Below, piece after piece: positions 37,223 to 45,838 of a stretch of DNA of 64,000 nt. The stretch lies in assembly GCF_014836415.1 (NCBI RefSeq), contig NZ_JACSQY010000009.1, positions 62,001 through 126,000 of the forward strand, written 5' to 3'. Under the pieces are notes generated by a model. That model was not told the DNA's origin. It was given only the letters and a program-made list of their open reading frames with translations, and searched no databases. The stretch comes from Sporosarcina gallistercoris. GTDB lineage: Bacteria; Bacillota; Bacilli; Bacillales_A; Planococcaceae. The translations under genes and the position numbers were made by a program. Position 1 is the first letter of the stretch. Every line of letters starts with the position of its first letter.

Positions 37223-38686
37223 TTATTTTGAATAACTTCCAACCGGTGTTCGTTGTTCCTTTGTTCTATTTAGCTCTTCAAGTCCTTCAATATTCTCTGA
37301 TGACGATTCATCGGGTTCCGTATACCATATAAATTTGTTCGTAAATCCGTAAATGACTGAAATCAGGAGCACCAGTATGTTGAACCATAGGAACGGTAAA
37401 TAACTCATTGTCGAGACTCCGAGTGCTGCAGCCATGAATACGCCGCCATCCGACCACGGGACCATCGGAGTCGTCACTGTTCCGCCCGCCTCGGTGTTTC
37501 TGGAAAGTACTCGGCGATCGATATGCTGACGATCATAGTTATCTCCAGTGATTTTACTAGCCGTGATGATGGATACATATGCGCCACCGAATAGATTTCC
37601 TAGAAAACCAGCAAGAAGAGTAGACACCGTTGTTTTACCAGGATTGTTTGCCCACTTCGCTAAGTAGTTTCCGATCGCACGTAAGACACCAATTCTCTCC
37701 ATCAAACCGCCGACACCCAGTGCAAAGATGATTAGTGCGATGACATCAAGCATGAACACAATTCCACCGCGATTCAACAAGTTGTCGATGAAGGCAACGC
37801 CTGATTCAATTGTATTACCGGCGTACATAACATTGAATGCCTGTAAAAACGTTGCTCCCTGGAATAAGTAAGCCCAGATCGTCCCTAAAAATGCCCCGAA
37901 TAATATAACAGGAATGGACGGCATTTTGAAAGCCAGTAACCCAATAACGACAATCGCCGGAATCAGCATATACCAACTAATGCTGAAATACTCATTCAAC
38001 GAAGCCATCGTGGACGTTGCAGCACTTAAATCACCGTTTCCATTGAAGAAGAATCCAGTTACCAGGAACAATACTGCCGCTATCAACCATGCAGGCAGAC
38101 TAACCGTGAGCATGGATTTGATATGCTCTATCAAGTCCACTTTCGATAGCGAAGCCGTCATCACTGTCGTATCAGATAAAGGAGATAACTTATCCCCTAC
38201 GTAACAGCCTGAAATGACTGCGCCTGCAACAAGTGGTAATGGAAATCCGAAACTTGCGCCGATCGCCATCATTGCAATGCCTGCTGTCCCTGCTGAACCA
38301 AAAGAAGTTCCTGTTGCAATCGAAGTTACCGTACAGATGATGAACGCCGCCATTAAAAAGATATTAGGATCAATAATCGCAAGGCCATAGTAAATTATGG
38401 ACGGTACGACCCCCCCAGAGATCCAAGTTCCTATTAAAGCGCCGACGGAAAGCAAGACGAGAACCGCTTCCAGTCCGTCACTCACACCATTCAAAAGACC
38501 TTGCTGCATTTCTTTGTAGTTATAACCGATTTTCAACCCGACCAGAATGATCAAGAACCACGTCGTCAACAGTGCTAAATGAATTGAAATATCGAACTTG
38601 AGAATGAACGTCGTCATAATCAATCCGAAACCGATTAAGACAAATAGTGTTTCGCCTAAACTAGGTAATCTTTTGTCAGTTTGCAT
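37223..38686 (-). CDS. NhaC-family Na+/H+ antiporter-type transporter
   Basis: This is a 487-residue membrane protein with about 11-12 helices of the NhaC/ion-transporter superfamily. It shows TSIATGTSFGSAGTAGIAMMAIG near residue 130, GAVISGCYVGDKLSPLSDTTVM near 165 and NTEAGGTVTTPMVPWSDGG near 395. NhaC-type proteins exchange Na+ for H+ or organic ions. Inside a hydroxyproline catabolic operon the most likely job is substrate uptake. I choose the ATG at 38686, which has AGGGGGG at the proper distance, rather than the in-frame start at 38719. Confidence 0.88.
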   Translation of the reverse strand: MQTDKRLPSLGETLFVLIGFGLIMTTFILKFDISIHLALLTTWFLIILVGLKIGYNYKEMQQGLLNGVSDGLEAVLVLLSVGALIGTWISGGVVPSIIYYGLAIIDPNIFLMAAFIICTVTSIATGTSFGSAGTAGIAMMAIGASFGFPLPLVAGAVISGCYVGDKLSPLSDTTVMTASLSKVDLIEHIKSMLTVSLPAWLIAAVLFLVTGFFFNGNGDLSAATSTMASLNEYFSISWYMLIPAIVVIGLLAFKMPSIPVILFGAFLGTIWAYLFQGATFLQAFNVMYAGNTIESGVAFIDNLLNRGGIVFMLDVIALIIFALGVGGLMERIGVLRAIGNYLAKWANNPGKTTVSTLLAGFLGNLFGGAYVSIITASKITGDNYDRQHIDRRVLSRNTEAGGTVTTPMVPWSDGGVFMAAALGVSTMSYLPFLWFNILVLLISVIYGFTNKFIWYTEPDESSSENIEGLEELNRTKEQRTPVGSYSK

Positions 38687-38768
38687 ACCGTTCCCCCCTA
38701 CTTTCGTTCCCGTGTCCATCCCCTACCATTTCTTCACAATAAATTTAATCCATTTCACTTCATCCTCC

Positions 38769-39689
38769 CTATACCAATAAAAACCCCTCCTTCAATGGAT
38801 CCTCTTGGTCAAAGATGAATTCATGGCTGCCAGTGATAAACGCTTTCGTTTCGATCGAGAATTGAGGCTTGTCATTCACGATTCTTTTTCCAATCAGCGA
38901 ACTTCCGAAAACACTATAATTCTCGATTTCAGATATGCTGGAATCCTTCTGTTCAAATGCTGCTAGAATTGCAAATGTGCTGTCCACTCCAGGAGAACGC
39001 AAGATATAGCCATCTTTTTCAAACGTTACAGATCGAATCTTCCCCGGTGCAGGTGATACGGATTCGACAACGACAACTCCAACATATTCAATGTTTTCAT
39101 TCGCCAATTCTGTTATCCGTTCCAATCCCCATCGATTCAATTCAGCCAGATGCTCCAATTCAATGCCGGGAATTGAATCCGGTAGCGCATAGAGCAAGTA
39201 GTTACGATCATTGTCAACGCGTATCAATGTGCGGTCCGCATTGGCTTCGATTTCATAACACGACTCGTTTTCAATAGTAACGGAAGTAACTTCCTGGTTT
39301 TTTATAAGCGCTTTCACCTTATAGATGCCTTTTATGGTTTCCACTCGATAAAGCCCTTCTACAGAAGGAGTCAAATTCCCTGTCTCAAGCAATGCCGTCA
39401 CTGTCGCTAGTATCCCTTCATATTTGAAGTTACTCACGCCCTGATGATTGAAAAATAGTAACGAGAAATCGGCCACTCGAGATGGAACAACAACACATCC
39501 ATGTATGCCACGATGTCCGCGCGGCTCGTTCAATAACAAATTCTTTTCGTTTGAGAAGTTATTGTTCAGCTCATCGTGTTGCGCTTGTATGCCATCTCCA
39601 CACAACCTGATCGGTGATTGGGTCAATATCCTAAATGCTTCACCTGCTACATGCGTATCTATTGTGCTGTACATCTTTTCATAGTTCAT
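38769..39689 (-). CDS. Proline-racemase-family protein lacking both catalytic cysteines
   Basis: This 306-residue protein aligns along its whole length with the epimerase encoded just upstream: shared TIDTH near residue 10, LNEPRGH(R/G)G near 53-61, DPL(K/R)EG(F/Y)LL at the end. The two catalytic motifs are destroyed. MCGH is replaced by FKYE (Cys91 of the neighbour corresponds to Lys89), and [10 protein letters not shown] is replaced by LRSPGVDSTF (Cys254 corresponds to Gly234). It cannot use the two-base cysteine mechanism. It may be a pseudoenzyme partner of the epimerase or have another activity. The ATG overlaps the neighbour's stop codon by four bases (ATGA), so the two are translationally coupled. 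Confidence 0.88.
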   Translation of the reverse strand: MNYEKMYSTIDTHVAGEAFRILTQSPIRLCGDGIQAQHDELNNNFSNEKNLLLNEPRGHRGIHGCVVVPSRVADFSLLFFNHQGVSNFKYEGILATVTALLETGNLTPSVEGLYRVETIKGIYKVKALIKNQEVTSVTIENESCYEIEANADRTLIRVDNDRNYLLYALPDSIPGIELEHLAELNRWGLERITELANENIEYVGVVVVESVSPAPGKIRSVTFEKDGYILRSPGVDSTFAILAAFEQKDSSISEIENYSVFGSSLIGKRIVNDKPQFSIETKAFITGSHEFIFDQEDPLKEGFLLV

Positions 39690-40729
39690 GAAGACACCTC
39701 TTTCACGGACTCATGTTCCATAGGCGGGATGAGCAGATACCCTTCACGCAGTGGGTCTTTTTCGTTGTAGAAGTATCGATGATTGCCCATGATCCACGCA
39801 GAACCGGTCACTTCTGTAATGACGGCATCCAGCTCTTTCACTTTCGTTTCTTCTAGCACTTTCGCTTTGAATAATGTACCGACGATACTTTCATGGACGA
39901 ATAATTCATCCATTCCAATTTCTTTGTTCTTATACAACGTTGCGAGTTTCGCAGACGTACCCGTGCCGCATGGGGATCGGTCAATCCCTCCTGGCGGCAC
40001 AATGACTGTGTTTTTCATATCCGCCTCAGGATGAACGGGATCTGTGTAAAATTCGATATGCGTCAACCCCGCTATGAACGGAAACTCCGGATGCACTACT
40101 TCCTCAGTTGCATTGATGGCATTCCGGATGTCGATCGCCTGATTAATGATCGTTGTTGCATTGTTTTCTACCAATGCCAGATTCAGTTTACGCGCATCGA
40201 TAATGCCATAGAAATTCCCGCCATACGCAATATCGCATTCCACATGTCCGATTCCTTCAACGTCAATTTCGACGGTCTTCAATAGGAAGGCAGGTACATT
40301 ATTGAACGTCACCTCTTCGGCTTTACCGTTTTTGACCTTGATTTTGACTGCAATCAGACCAGCAGGCGTATCTATATTGATATTCGTAAACGGTTCATGG
40401 ACTTCGATGAGACCTGCTTCAACAAGTGCTGTGCAGAATCCGATTGTGTCATGTCCGCACATCGGCAAATAGCCGCCTGTTTCAATGTAAATGACACCGA
40501 CATCGGCATCAGGATGACACGGTTCTGTCCATAACGCTCCTGACATCACTCCATGCCCCCGCGGTTCATTCATCAAAAACTTTCGAATCCAGTCATAGTT
40601 TTCTTCCATATACAACATCTTTTCCGACATCGTTTTCCCAACTAAAGGAGGCAACCCGCTAATCAGTGTTCGAGTCGGATTTCCTCCCGTATGTGTATCA
40701 ATCGTTGTAAACAGTCGCTGATAATTCAT
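39686..40729 (-). CDS. Proline racemase family enzyme, predicted 4-hydroxyproline 2-epimerase
   Basis: This is a 347-residue member of the proline racemase superfamily with both catalytic cysteines: Cys91 in MCGHDTIG and Cys254 in [11 protein letters not shown]. The Cys/Cys pair fits proline racemase or 4-hydroxyproline epimerase, not the Cys/Thr trans-3-hydroxyproline dehydratases. Surrounding genes (FAD amino-acid oxidoreductase, DapA-type deaminase, semialdehyde dehydrogenase) point to conversion of trans-4-hydroxy-L-proline to cis-4-hydroxy-D-proline. Its ATG overlaps the stop of the oxidoreductase gene by one base (TGATG), with AAAGGGTG as ribosome binding site. Confidence 0.9.
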   Translation of the reverse strand: MNYQRLFTTIDTHTGGNPTRTLISGLPPLVGKTMSEKMLYMEENYDWIRKFLMNEPRGHGVMSGALWTEPCHPDADVGVIYIETGGYLPMCGHDTIGFCTALVEAGLIEVHEPFTNINIDTPAGLIAVKIKVKNGKAEEVTFNNVPAFLLKTVEIDVEGIGHVECDIAYGGNFYGIIDARKLNLALVENNATTIINQAIDIRNAINATEEVVHPEFPFIAGLTHIEFYTDPVHPEADMKNTVIVPPGGIDRSPCGTGTSAKLATLYKNKEIGMDELFVHESIVGTLFKAKVLEETKVKELDAVITEVTGSAWIMGNHRYFYNEKDPLREGYLLIPPMEHESVKEVSS

Positions 40730-41907
40730 CAGATTGTCACCCTTTCTTTAAACCGGCTCAGCTGAAGCGGCTCGATTGGAATGCACGTTTCTTTGTCACT
40801 CAGCATTTCCTCAATCAGCTTACCTGTCACAGCCGCAAGACTGATTCCATCCCCTTCATGACCCGCCGCTATGAAATAGCCTGGTATTTCCTCAACTCGT
40901 GAAATGATCGGCAAGTGGTCTTCCGTCCACGGCCGCAATCCCGCATAGGTCCGGATCACTGTCATATCAGCAATTTTCGGATAAAACCGGATCGCCCGTT
41001 TCGCAATGAGTTTCGTCACTTCTTGATTCACTTTCGTATCGAAGCCACCGAATTCCCGGCTGCTTCCAATTAGGAAGTTTTGGCTTTCAGTAGGTTCGAA
41101 AACAAGAGCGACGCCGTATTTTTCCGTTTCGTCATCTACAATTCGCTCCCCGCCAAATTTCGATATGAGATACCCGAACTCCATCACTTTTCTCAAACCT
41201 ACAGGTTGCTGACGTGAAGCGACAATAAGCTGACCTTTTCTAGGAAGGATCGGAATGTCGAGTCCAACCATAGCTCCTAGTTTCGGGGCCCATACCCCCC
41301 CGGCATTGACTACCTTTTTGGCGGTATACGTTCCATTATCCGTTTCAATCACAAACTGACCTGTTTCATTTTTTGATACATTTTTCACTTCTGTATTCGT
41401 ATGTATTTTCGCACCGTTCTTTTCGGCACTATGAAACATGGAATACGTCATCATATATGGATTCACAGTTGAATCCGTCTTACATTCCAAGCCACCATAC
41501 AAGTCATCTGCAAAGTACTTGGATTCATTGCGCAAGTCTTCACGGTCCAGCATTTTAAACTCCAGACCCGCTTCTTGCTGCTTCTTAACCCACTGATTCG
41601 CTGCTTCCATTTCAGCATCGTTTTCACATACTAAGATACTTCCTGGATTACGGTATTCAAAAGACACTTCAAGTTCTTTGTCCAATTCATGGACAAGCAT
41701 CTGACTTTTCAAAGACATTTGACTATCAAAACCTGGATCTTTATCGATTGCAAGTATGTTTCCATCACATCTGGAGGAGGTACCGCTTGCTAACTCTTTC
41801 TTTTCAAGGACGGTAATATCAAGACCCGCTTTCGAACCATAATAGGCAATCGATGCCCCAATGATTCCGCCGCCAATGACGACCACATCTCGATGTTTCA
41901 TATTCAC
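40729..41907 (-). CDS. FAD-dependent D-amino-acid-type oxidoreductase (HcnC/DadA-like), predicted cis-4-hydroxy-D-proline dehydrogenase subunit
   Basis: This is a 392-residue protein of the DAO family. The FAD motif VVVIGGGIIGASIAYYGSKAG lies at about 8-28 with the acidic residue of LEKKE further on. VVNAGGVWAPKLGAM lies near 195 and FIAAGHEGDGISLAAVTGK near 350, completing the FAD-binding fold. Such proteins form the catalytic beta subunit of heteromeric dehydrogenases (opine, hydroxyproline) together with HcnA/HcnB-like subunits, which are encoded in the divergent operon at 43.9-45.7 kb. It is the first gene behind a consensus sigma-54 promoter. The start is GTG at 41907 with GGGGGA upstream; ATG at 41901 is possible. 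Confidence 0.88.
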   Translation of the reverse strand: MNMKHRDVVVIGGGIIGASIAYYGSKAGLDITVLEKKELASGTSSRCDGNILAIDKDPGFDSQMSLKSQMLVHELDKELEVSFEYRNPGSILVCENDAEMEAANQWVKKQQEAGLEFKMLDREDLRNESKYFADDLYGGLECKTDSTVNPYMMTYSMFHSAEKNGAKIHTNTEVKNVSKNETGQFVIETDNGTYTAKKVVNAGGVWAPKLGAMVGLDIPILPRKGQLIVASRQQPVGLRKVMEFGYLISKFGGERIVDDETEKYGVALVFEPTESQNFLIGSSREFGGFDTKVNQEVTKLIAKRAIRFYPKIADMTVIRTYAGLRPWTEDHLPIISRVEEIPGYFIAAGHEGDGISLAAVTGKLIEEMLSDKETCIPIEPLQLSRFKERVTI

Positions 41908-41945
41908 TACATTTATCCCCCTTTCGCTCGCTTGTTTATATCTAT

Positions 41946-41961
41946 TGCAAGTTGCATGCCA
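41946..41961 (-). promoter_or_regulatory. Sigma-54 (-24/-12) promoter of the hydroxyproline operon
   Basis: On the minus strand TGGCATGCAACTTGCA fits TGGCAYRNNNNTTGCW exactly, GG and GC being ten bases apart. It sits 39 bases before the oxidoreductase start. The divergent activator gene begins about 105 bases upstream, leaving room for its binding site. Confidence 0.85.
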
Positions 41962-42067
41962 AAATTGAAATCCCTAGCATATTATCAATCTCTATTGAAA
42001 ATTCTAATAACTAGTGTAAAATTATTTATACGTTTAAAATATTTTGACACTTGAGGTGTGTAATCTT

Positions 42068-43804
42068 ATGAAACTTTCACAAAAACTACTCAGCAGACTA
42101 GTGAATACAGATTTTGTCATCATTGAATCAGGGGTACCCAAGAAGAAGTTATTAGAACGAGTTGCGAAAGAAATGCCCAAGAACGTATTTCGGAATACAG
42201 ATGCGGGACCACAATGGGTAAAAATCGGTGATTCCTCAGACGAAGTTTCCTTTGTCCCTTGCAAGACACTGTCGGTAAACAGTACTATTGAAGATTTCCA
42301 CGAGATACTTAGAACTGATGATATCGCCCTTATTTTGAATACTTCCAATGAGTACGCAGGTTTCCTGACGTACGAAGTATTTTCTAAACACTTATTCACG
42401 GAATACCAACGAGCACAAGCCTATTTGAAAACTATATTAGATACGATTGACGAATCCTGCACAGTCATTGACCAAGATGCGAATGTGATCTATTGGACAA
42501 AAGGCGCTGAAGAGATATTTTCTGTAAAAGAAAAAGACATCATCGGTCAGCCCATTACCAACTTCTTCAGTCCCGAAAGGTTGGAAATATTGAATGCGCT
42601 AAAAGATGGCAAGTCCGTTCACCATAGACAGCATCATGCCCGTCAAGATCTCGTCGTCATGATCAATTCCAAACCTGTCTATTTGAACGAAGAAATCATC
42701 GGCGCAGTCGTTTCCGAAACAGATATTACGAGTCAGATTCTATTAAATAACGAACTTTACAATACATCTGAAAAACTCTTCATCCTGGAAGAAGAAGTTA
42801 GAAAGACGTCCCCTTCGGTGAATCCATTTTCATATATAAAAGGAAACAGTCCTGCCATTAAACAAACATTGGAGATTGCCCGCAAAGCAGCCACTTCAGA
42901 TGCAGCTGTTCTCATTTACGGCGAAAGCGGCGTAGGAAAAGAATTGTTTGCTAAAGCGATCCATAACTTACGGGAGCCTGAAAGTTCGCCATTCGTTGCG
43001 ATAAACTGCGGGGCGATTCCGAGCGGATTATTTGAAAGTGAAATCTTCGGATACGAAAAAGGAGCGTTCTCAGGAGCTAATCAGAAAGGGAAAAAAGGAA
43101 AAGTGGAACTTGCGAAGAACGGTACTCTGTTCTTAGATGAAATCGGAGAAATGCCTCTGGAGATGCAGGTGAAAATCCTCAGGCTTCTACAAGAGAAAAA
43201 GTTTTATACAGTCGGGGGTACAAAAGAGATTGAAGTGGATTTCCGAGTCGTTGCGGCAACCAATCGTGATTTGAAGGAATTGATAAAGGAAGGGAAATTC
43301 AGAGAAGATCTCTACTACCGGTTAAATGTCGTCAACTTCAAAGTTCCTCCGCTGCGAGAACGGCCTGAAGATATCATTGAGCTGACGCACTACTTCCTGT
43401 ACGAATTATCCGTGAAGTATAATCGGCCAATCCATGGAATTTCGCAAGCTGTCATGCAGGCATTGCTACAACATGCATGGCCAGGCAACATTCGTGAACT
43501 GAAGAATGCCATCGAGCGACTCGTTGCGTTTTCAGAGAACGGGGAAATTCGTGTCGATGATCTCCCGAGCGAAATGGAGAGGATTCCACAGTCCACTGCA
43601 ACTGAACAGATTGTCCTCACCTCCTGCCAGTCGAGTCCTACTGAAAAGCTTTCACTGCAAGAACAATTACAATTCTATGAAAAAGACATCATCTTAAAGG
43701 AACTAAGTAAAGTCAATGGCAACAAACTTCTTTGCGCCAAAAACTTAGAAATCACGAGAGCCACTCTCTATAATCGTATGAATAAGTTAGGGATCCACTT
43801 ATAG
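42068..43804 (+). CDS. Sigma-54-dependent transcriptional activator (CBS-like sensor, PAS, AAA+, Fis-type HTH)
   Basis: This is a 578-residue enhancer-binding protein. The first 120 residues look like a sensor of CBS-pair type. A PAS domain follows (about 125-235, LDTIDESCTVIDQDANVIYWTKGAE). The AAA+ domain (about 260-495) has Walker A GESGVGKE, the sigma-54 contact loop GAFSGA (variant of GAFTGA), GTLFLDEIGEMPLEMQ (Walker B), RVVAATNRDL and LYYRLNVV. The Fis-type helix-turn-helix is at the C-terminus (LCAKNLEITRATLYNRMNKLGI). It probably senses hydroxyproline or a pathway intermediate and activates the two flanking sigma-54 promoters. I use the ATG at 42068, which has GAGGTG upstream; earlier in-frame starts lack a site. 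Confidence 0.95.
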   Translation: MKLSQKLLSRLVNTDFVIIESGVPKKKLLERVAKEMPKNVFRNTDAGPQWVKIGDSSDEVSFVPCKTLSVNSTIEDFHEILRTDDIALILNTSNEYAGFLTYEVFSKHLFTEYQRAQAYLKTILDTIDESCTVIDQDANVIYWTKGAEEIFSVKEKDIIGQPITNFFSPERLEILNALKDGKSVHHRQHHARQDLVVMINSKPVYLNEEIIGAVVSETDITSQILLNNELYNTSEKLFILEEEVRKTSPSVNPFSYIKGNSPAIKQTLEIARKAATSDAAVLIYGESGVGKELFAKAIHNLREPESSPFVAINCGAIPSGLFESEIFGYEKGAFSGANQKGKKGKVELAKNGTLFLDEIGEMPLEMQVKILRLLQEKKFYTVGGTKEIEVDFRVVAATNRDLKELIKEGKFREDLYYRLNVVNFKVPPLRERPEDIIELTHYFLYELSVKYNRPIHGISQAVMQALLQHAWPGNIRELKNAIERLVAFSENGEIRVDDLPSEMERIPQSTATEQIVLTSCQSSPTEKLSLQEQLQFYEKDIILKELSKVNGNKLLCAKNLEITRATLYNRMNKLGIHL

Positions 43805-43815
43805 AATCCAAAACT

Positions 43816-43831
43816 TGGCCTCATTCTTGCA
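43816..43831 (+). promoter_or_regulatory. Sigma-54 (-24/-12) promoter of the dehydrogenase-subunit operon
   Basis: TGGCCTCATTCTTGCA has the invariant GG and GC ten bases apart and deviates from TGGCAYRNNNNTTGCW at two of the less conserved positions. It begins 12 bases after the activator stop codon and about 50 bases before the first gene it would serve. Confidence 0.7.
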
Positions 43832-43880
43832 TATGATTTCTGTATGCGTATACACAAAGTATAAGAATGAGGTGAGGGAC

Positions 43881-44150
43881 TTGTCGGAAAAAGAAATGAT
43901 CATTTGCAGATGCGAAGAAGTTACTTATGGTGAATTGAAGAAGACAGCTGAAACGTATAATTGCTCCGCACGAGAACTGAAACTACGCACACGTGCGGGC
44001 ATGGGGTATTGCGGAGGAAGAACGTGCCGATCGATGGTGGACAGCATCGCTCATGCTTCTGTCGGAAGGGATCTTACACAAGTGACCTTAAAATATCAGC
44101 CGCCGATTCGACCGGTGAGTTTCGGCAGTTTAGGGGGAATTACAAAATGA
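43881..44150 (+). CDS. BFD-like [2Fe-2S]-binding subunit
   Basis: This is an 89-residue protein with the four cysteines of a BFD/NirB-type cluster: ICRCEEV (C-x-C) near residue 9-11 and MGYCGGRTC (C-x4-C) near 44-49. Equivalent sequences form the C-terminal region of HcnB/OoxA/LhpF-type dehydrogenase subunits; here it is a separate polypeptide. The start is TTG at 43881, with GAGGTGAGG upstream; ATG at 43896 is the alternative. Its stop overlaps the next start (ATGA). It is expected to pass electrons from the hydroxyproline dehydrogenase. Confidence 0.85.
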   Translation: MSEKEMIICRCEEVTYGELKKTAETYNCSARELKLRTRAGMGYCGGRTCRSMVDSIAHASVGRDLTQVTLKYQPPIRPVSFGSLGGITK

Positions 44151-44485
44151 CGAGTAGAATCATTAACCATCCAGTATTGGATAAGGTAGACGATACCGAT
44201 ATGGTTTCTTTCAAATTTAACGATACGGTATTACATGGGTTAAGGAACGAGTCACTTGCCGCTGCATTGCTTGCGAATAATATCCGGACGTTACGTGTTC
44301 ATGAAGAAAGCGGCACACCTCGTGGAATCTATTGTAATATCGGGCACTGTTTCGAATGCCGTGTCAATGTAAATGGACAGCAAGGCGTAAGAGCTTGTTT
44401 GACTCCTGTGCAAGAAGGCATGTCGGTATCGAGCGGCGAAAAATTCCTGACATCTGTGAAAGACTGGAGGTCGAATAATGAATAG
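44147..44485 (+). CDS. HcnA-like [2Fe-2S] ferredoxin-type subunit
   Basis: This is a 112-residue protein with plant-type ferredoxin cysteines in GIYCNIGHCFECRV (C-x4-C-x2-C) and a fourth in VRACLTPV. It matches the small subunit of hydrogen cyanide synthase/opine/hydroxyproline dehydrogenase complexes. It overlaps the BFD-like gene by four bases and the next flavoprotein gene by eight, so the three are translationally coupled. The ATG at 44147 has AGGGGG upstream. Confidence 0.88.
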   Translation: MTSRIINHPVLDKVDDTDMVSFKFNDTVLHGLRNESLAAALLANNIRTLRVHEESGTPRGIYCNIGHCFECRVNVNGQQGVRACLTPVQEGMSVSSGEKFLTSVKDWRSNNE

Positions 44486-45704
44486 AGTCATTGTAATCGG
44501 AGCGGGACCCGCAGGCTTGTCCGCCGCCATCACTGTCGCAGAAAACGGGTACGAAGTTCTAATTCTGGATGAATATATGCTGGCAGGCGGACGATTATTA
44601 GGTCAGCTCTATGAAGAAGAAAACGGTAAATGGTGGAATGGAATCATTGAATCCAAAAGTCTCTATGACAAAGCCGTTGCACTGGGCATTGAAATTCGGT
44701 TAGGCACCCCCGTTTCTAATATTGAAAAGTTAAACGGATCCTGGGTGATTTATACAGATGAAGAAACATACTATACTTCTCATTTATTGCTCGCAACAGG
44801 TGCAGCTGAAGTACCACTTCCAATACCAGGCTGGACGCTTCCAGGAGTTATGTCCGTAGGAGCTGCTCAAGTGATGACGAATGTACATAGAGTCAAACCC
44901 GGAAATCGCGGAGTGATCATTGGTGTCAACGTACTGTCATCCGCTATCGCAATGGAACTGAAGCTGGCTGATGTCGACGTTGCCTGCATCACGTTGCCGA
45001 AGATGAATCAAGTGACCAAGGAATCCGGTAATCCAATGGATGTCATGAATTCACTGCTACACGTTTCACATATGGCTCCTTCAGCTTTCGTAAAGTTCGG
45101 GAGCAAGTTGATGAAGAATGACTTCATGAAAAAAATGGGGATTACGTTTTTCCCCAAAAAAGGCGTGAAGATGTGGGACATTCCAATTATGCTGCGAAAA
45201 GCAGTCATTAATATTTACGGAAACGGAGCTGTAGAAGGCGTGACCATTGCGACGATTAGCATGTCAGGTGAAGTAATTCCTGGAACTGAAGAGAATATCA
45301 GCGCAGACTTCGTTTGCATATCTGGCGGATTGTATCCATTGGCGGAGTTGGCGGCAGTTGCTGGTTGTCCATTCTTTTATATCGAAGAATTAGGTGGATA
45401 CGTTCCTCTTCACAATGAGCGAATGGAGACAGTGTTAGATGGACTCTATGTAGCTGGGAACATTACGGGAGTTGAAGGAGCTAAAGTGGCAATTAGCCAA
45501 GGCGTTACTGCGGGCCTTTCGATTACGAACAGCATGAGCGGAGGCAAACAGGAGGTTGAAATCAAGGAAGCAATTAAGAAGATTGAACATACTCGTGACA
45601 ATGCGTTCATTCAATTCCATCCTGCCGTCAAAGAAGGTAAACAAAAGCTCCAACAATATTGGGAGGAATATAATCAACAAGCTAAAGTGGAAGTTCATAG
45701 TTAA
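44478..45704 (+). CDS. HcnB-like NAD(P)/FAD-dependent oxidoreductase subunit
   Basis: This is a 408-residue flavoprotein. It has the N-terminal dinucleotide motif VIVIGAGPAGLSAAITVAENG, then LLLATGAAEVPLPIPGWTLPGV near residue 105-125 and ETVLDGLYVAGNITGVEGAKVAISQG near 320-345. This is the alpha subunit type of HcnB/OoxA/LhpF complexes, but it lacks their C-terminal [2Fe-2S] segment, which is supplied by the separate 89-residue protein. GGAGGTC precedes the ATG. A terminator follows. Confidence 0.88.
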   Translation: MNRVIVIGAGPAGLSAAITVAENGYEVLILDEYMLAGGRLLGQLYEEENGKWWNGIIESKSLYDKAVALGIEIRLGTPVSNIEKLNGSWVIYTDEETYYTSHLLLATGAAEVPLPIPGWTLPGVMSVGAAQVMTNVHRVKPGNRGVIIGVNVLSSAIAMELKLADVDVACITLPKMNQVTKESGNPMDVMNSLLHVSHMAPSAFVKFGSKLMKNDFMKKMGITFFPKKGVKMWDIPIMLRKAVINIYGNGAVEGVTIATISMSGEVIPGTEENISADFVCISGGLYPLAELAAVAGCPFFYIEELGGYVPLHNERMETVLDGLYVAGNITGVEGAKVAISQGVTAGLSITNSMSGGKQEVEIKEAIKKIEHTRDNAFIQFHPAVKEGKQKLQQYWEEYNQQAKVEVHS

Positions 45705-45721
45705 AAATGCTTAATATTGAA

Positions 45722-45767
45722 GATGCCCTGTAAGTCTGTAAAACGACTTTCAGGGCATTTGTTTTTC
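45722..45767 (+). terminator. Rho-independent terminator of the dehydrogenase-subunit operon
   Basis: ATGCCCTG and AAGTC pair with GACTT and CAGGGCAT in one long hairpin, followed by TTTGTTTTT. Confidence 0.85.
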
Positions 45768-45838
45768 TTATTATGATTTTTACGTACAGAGTATAAAAGT
45801 AATGTCCAAGTCCCTATGAACTCTTCCCTTATAACACT

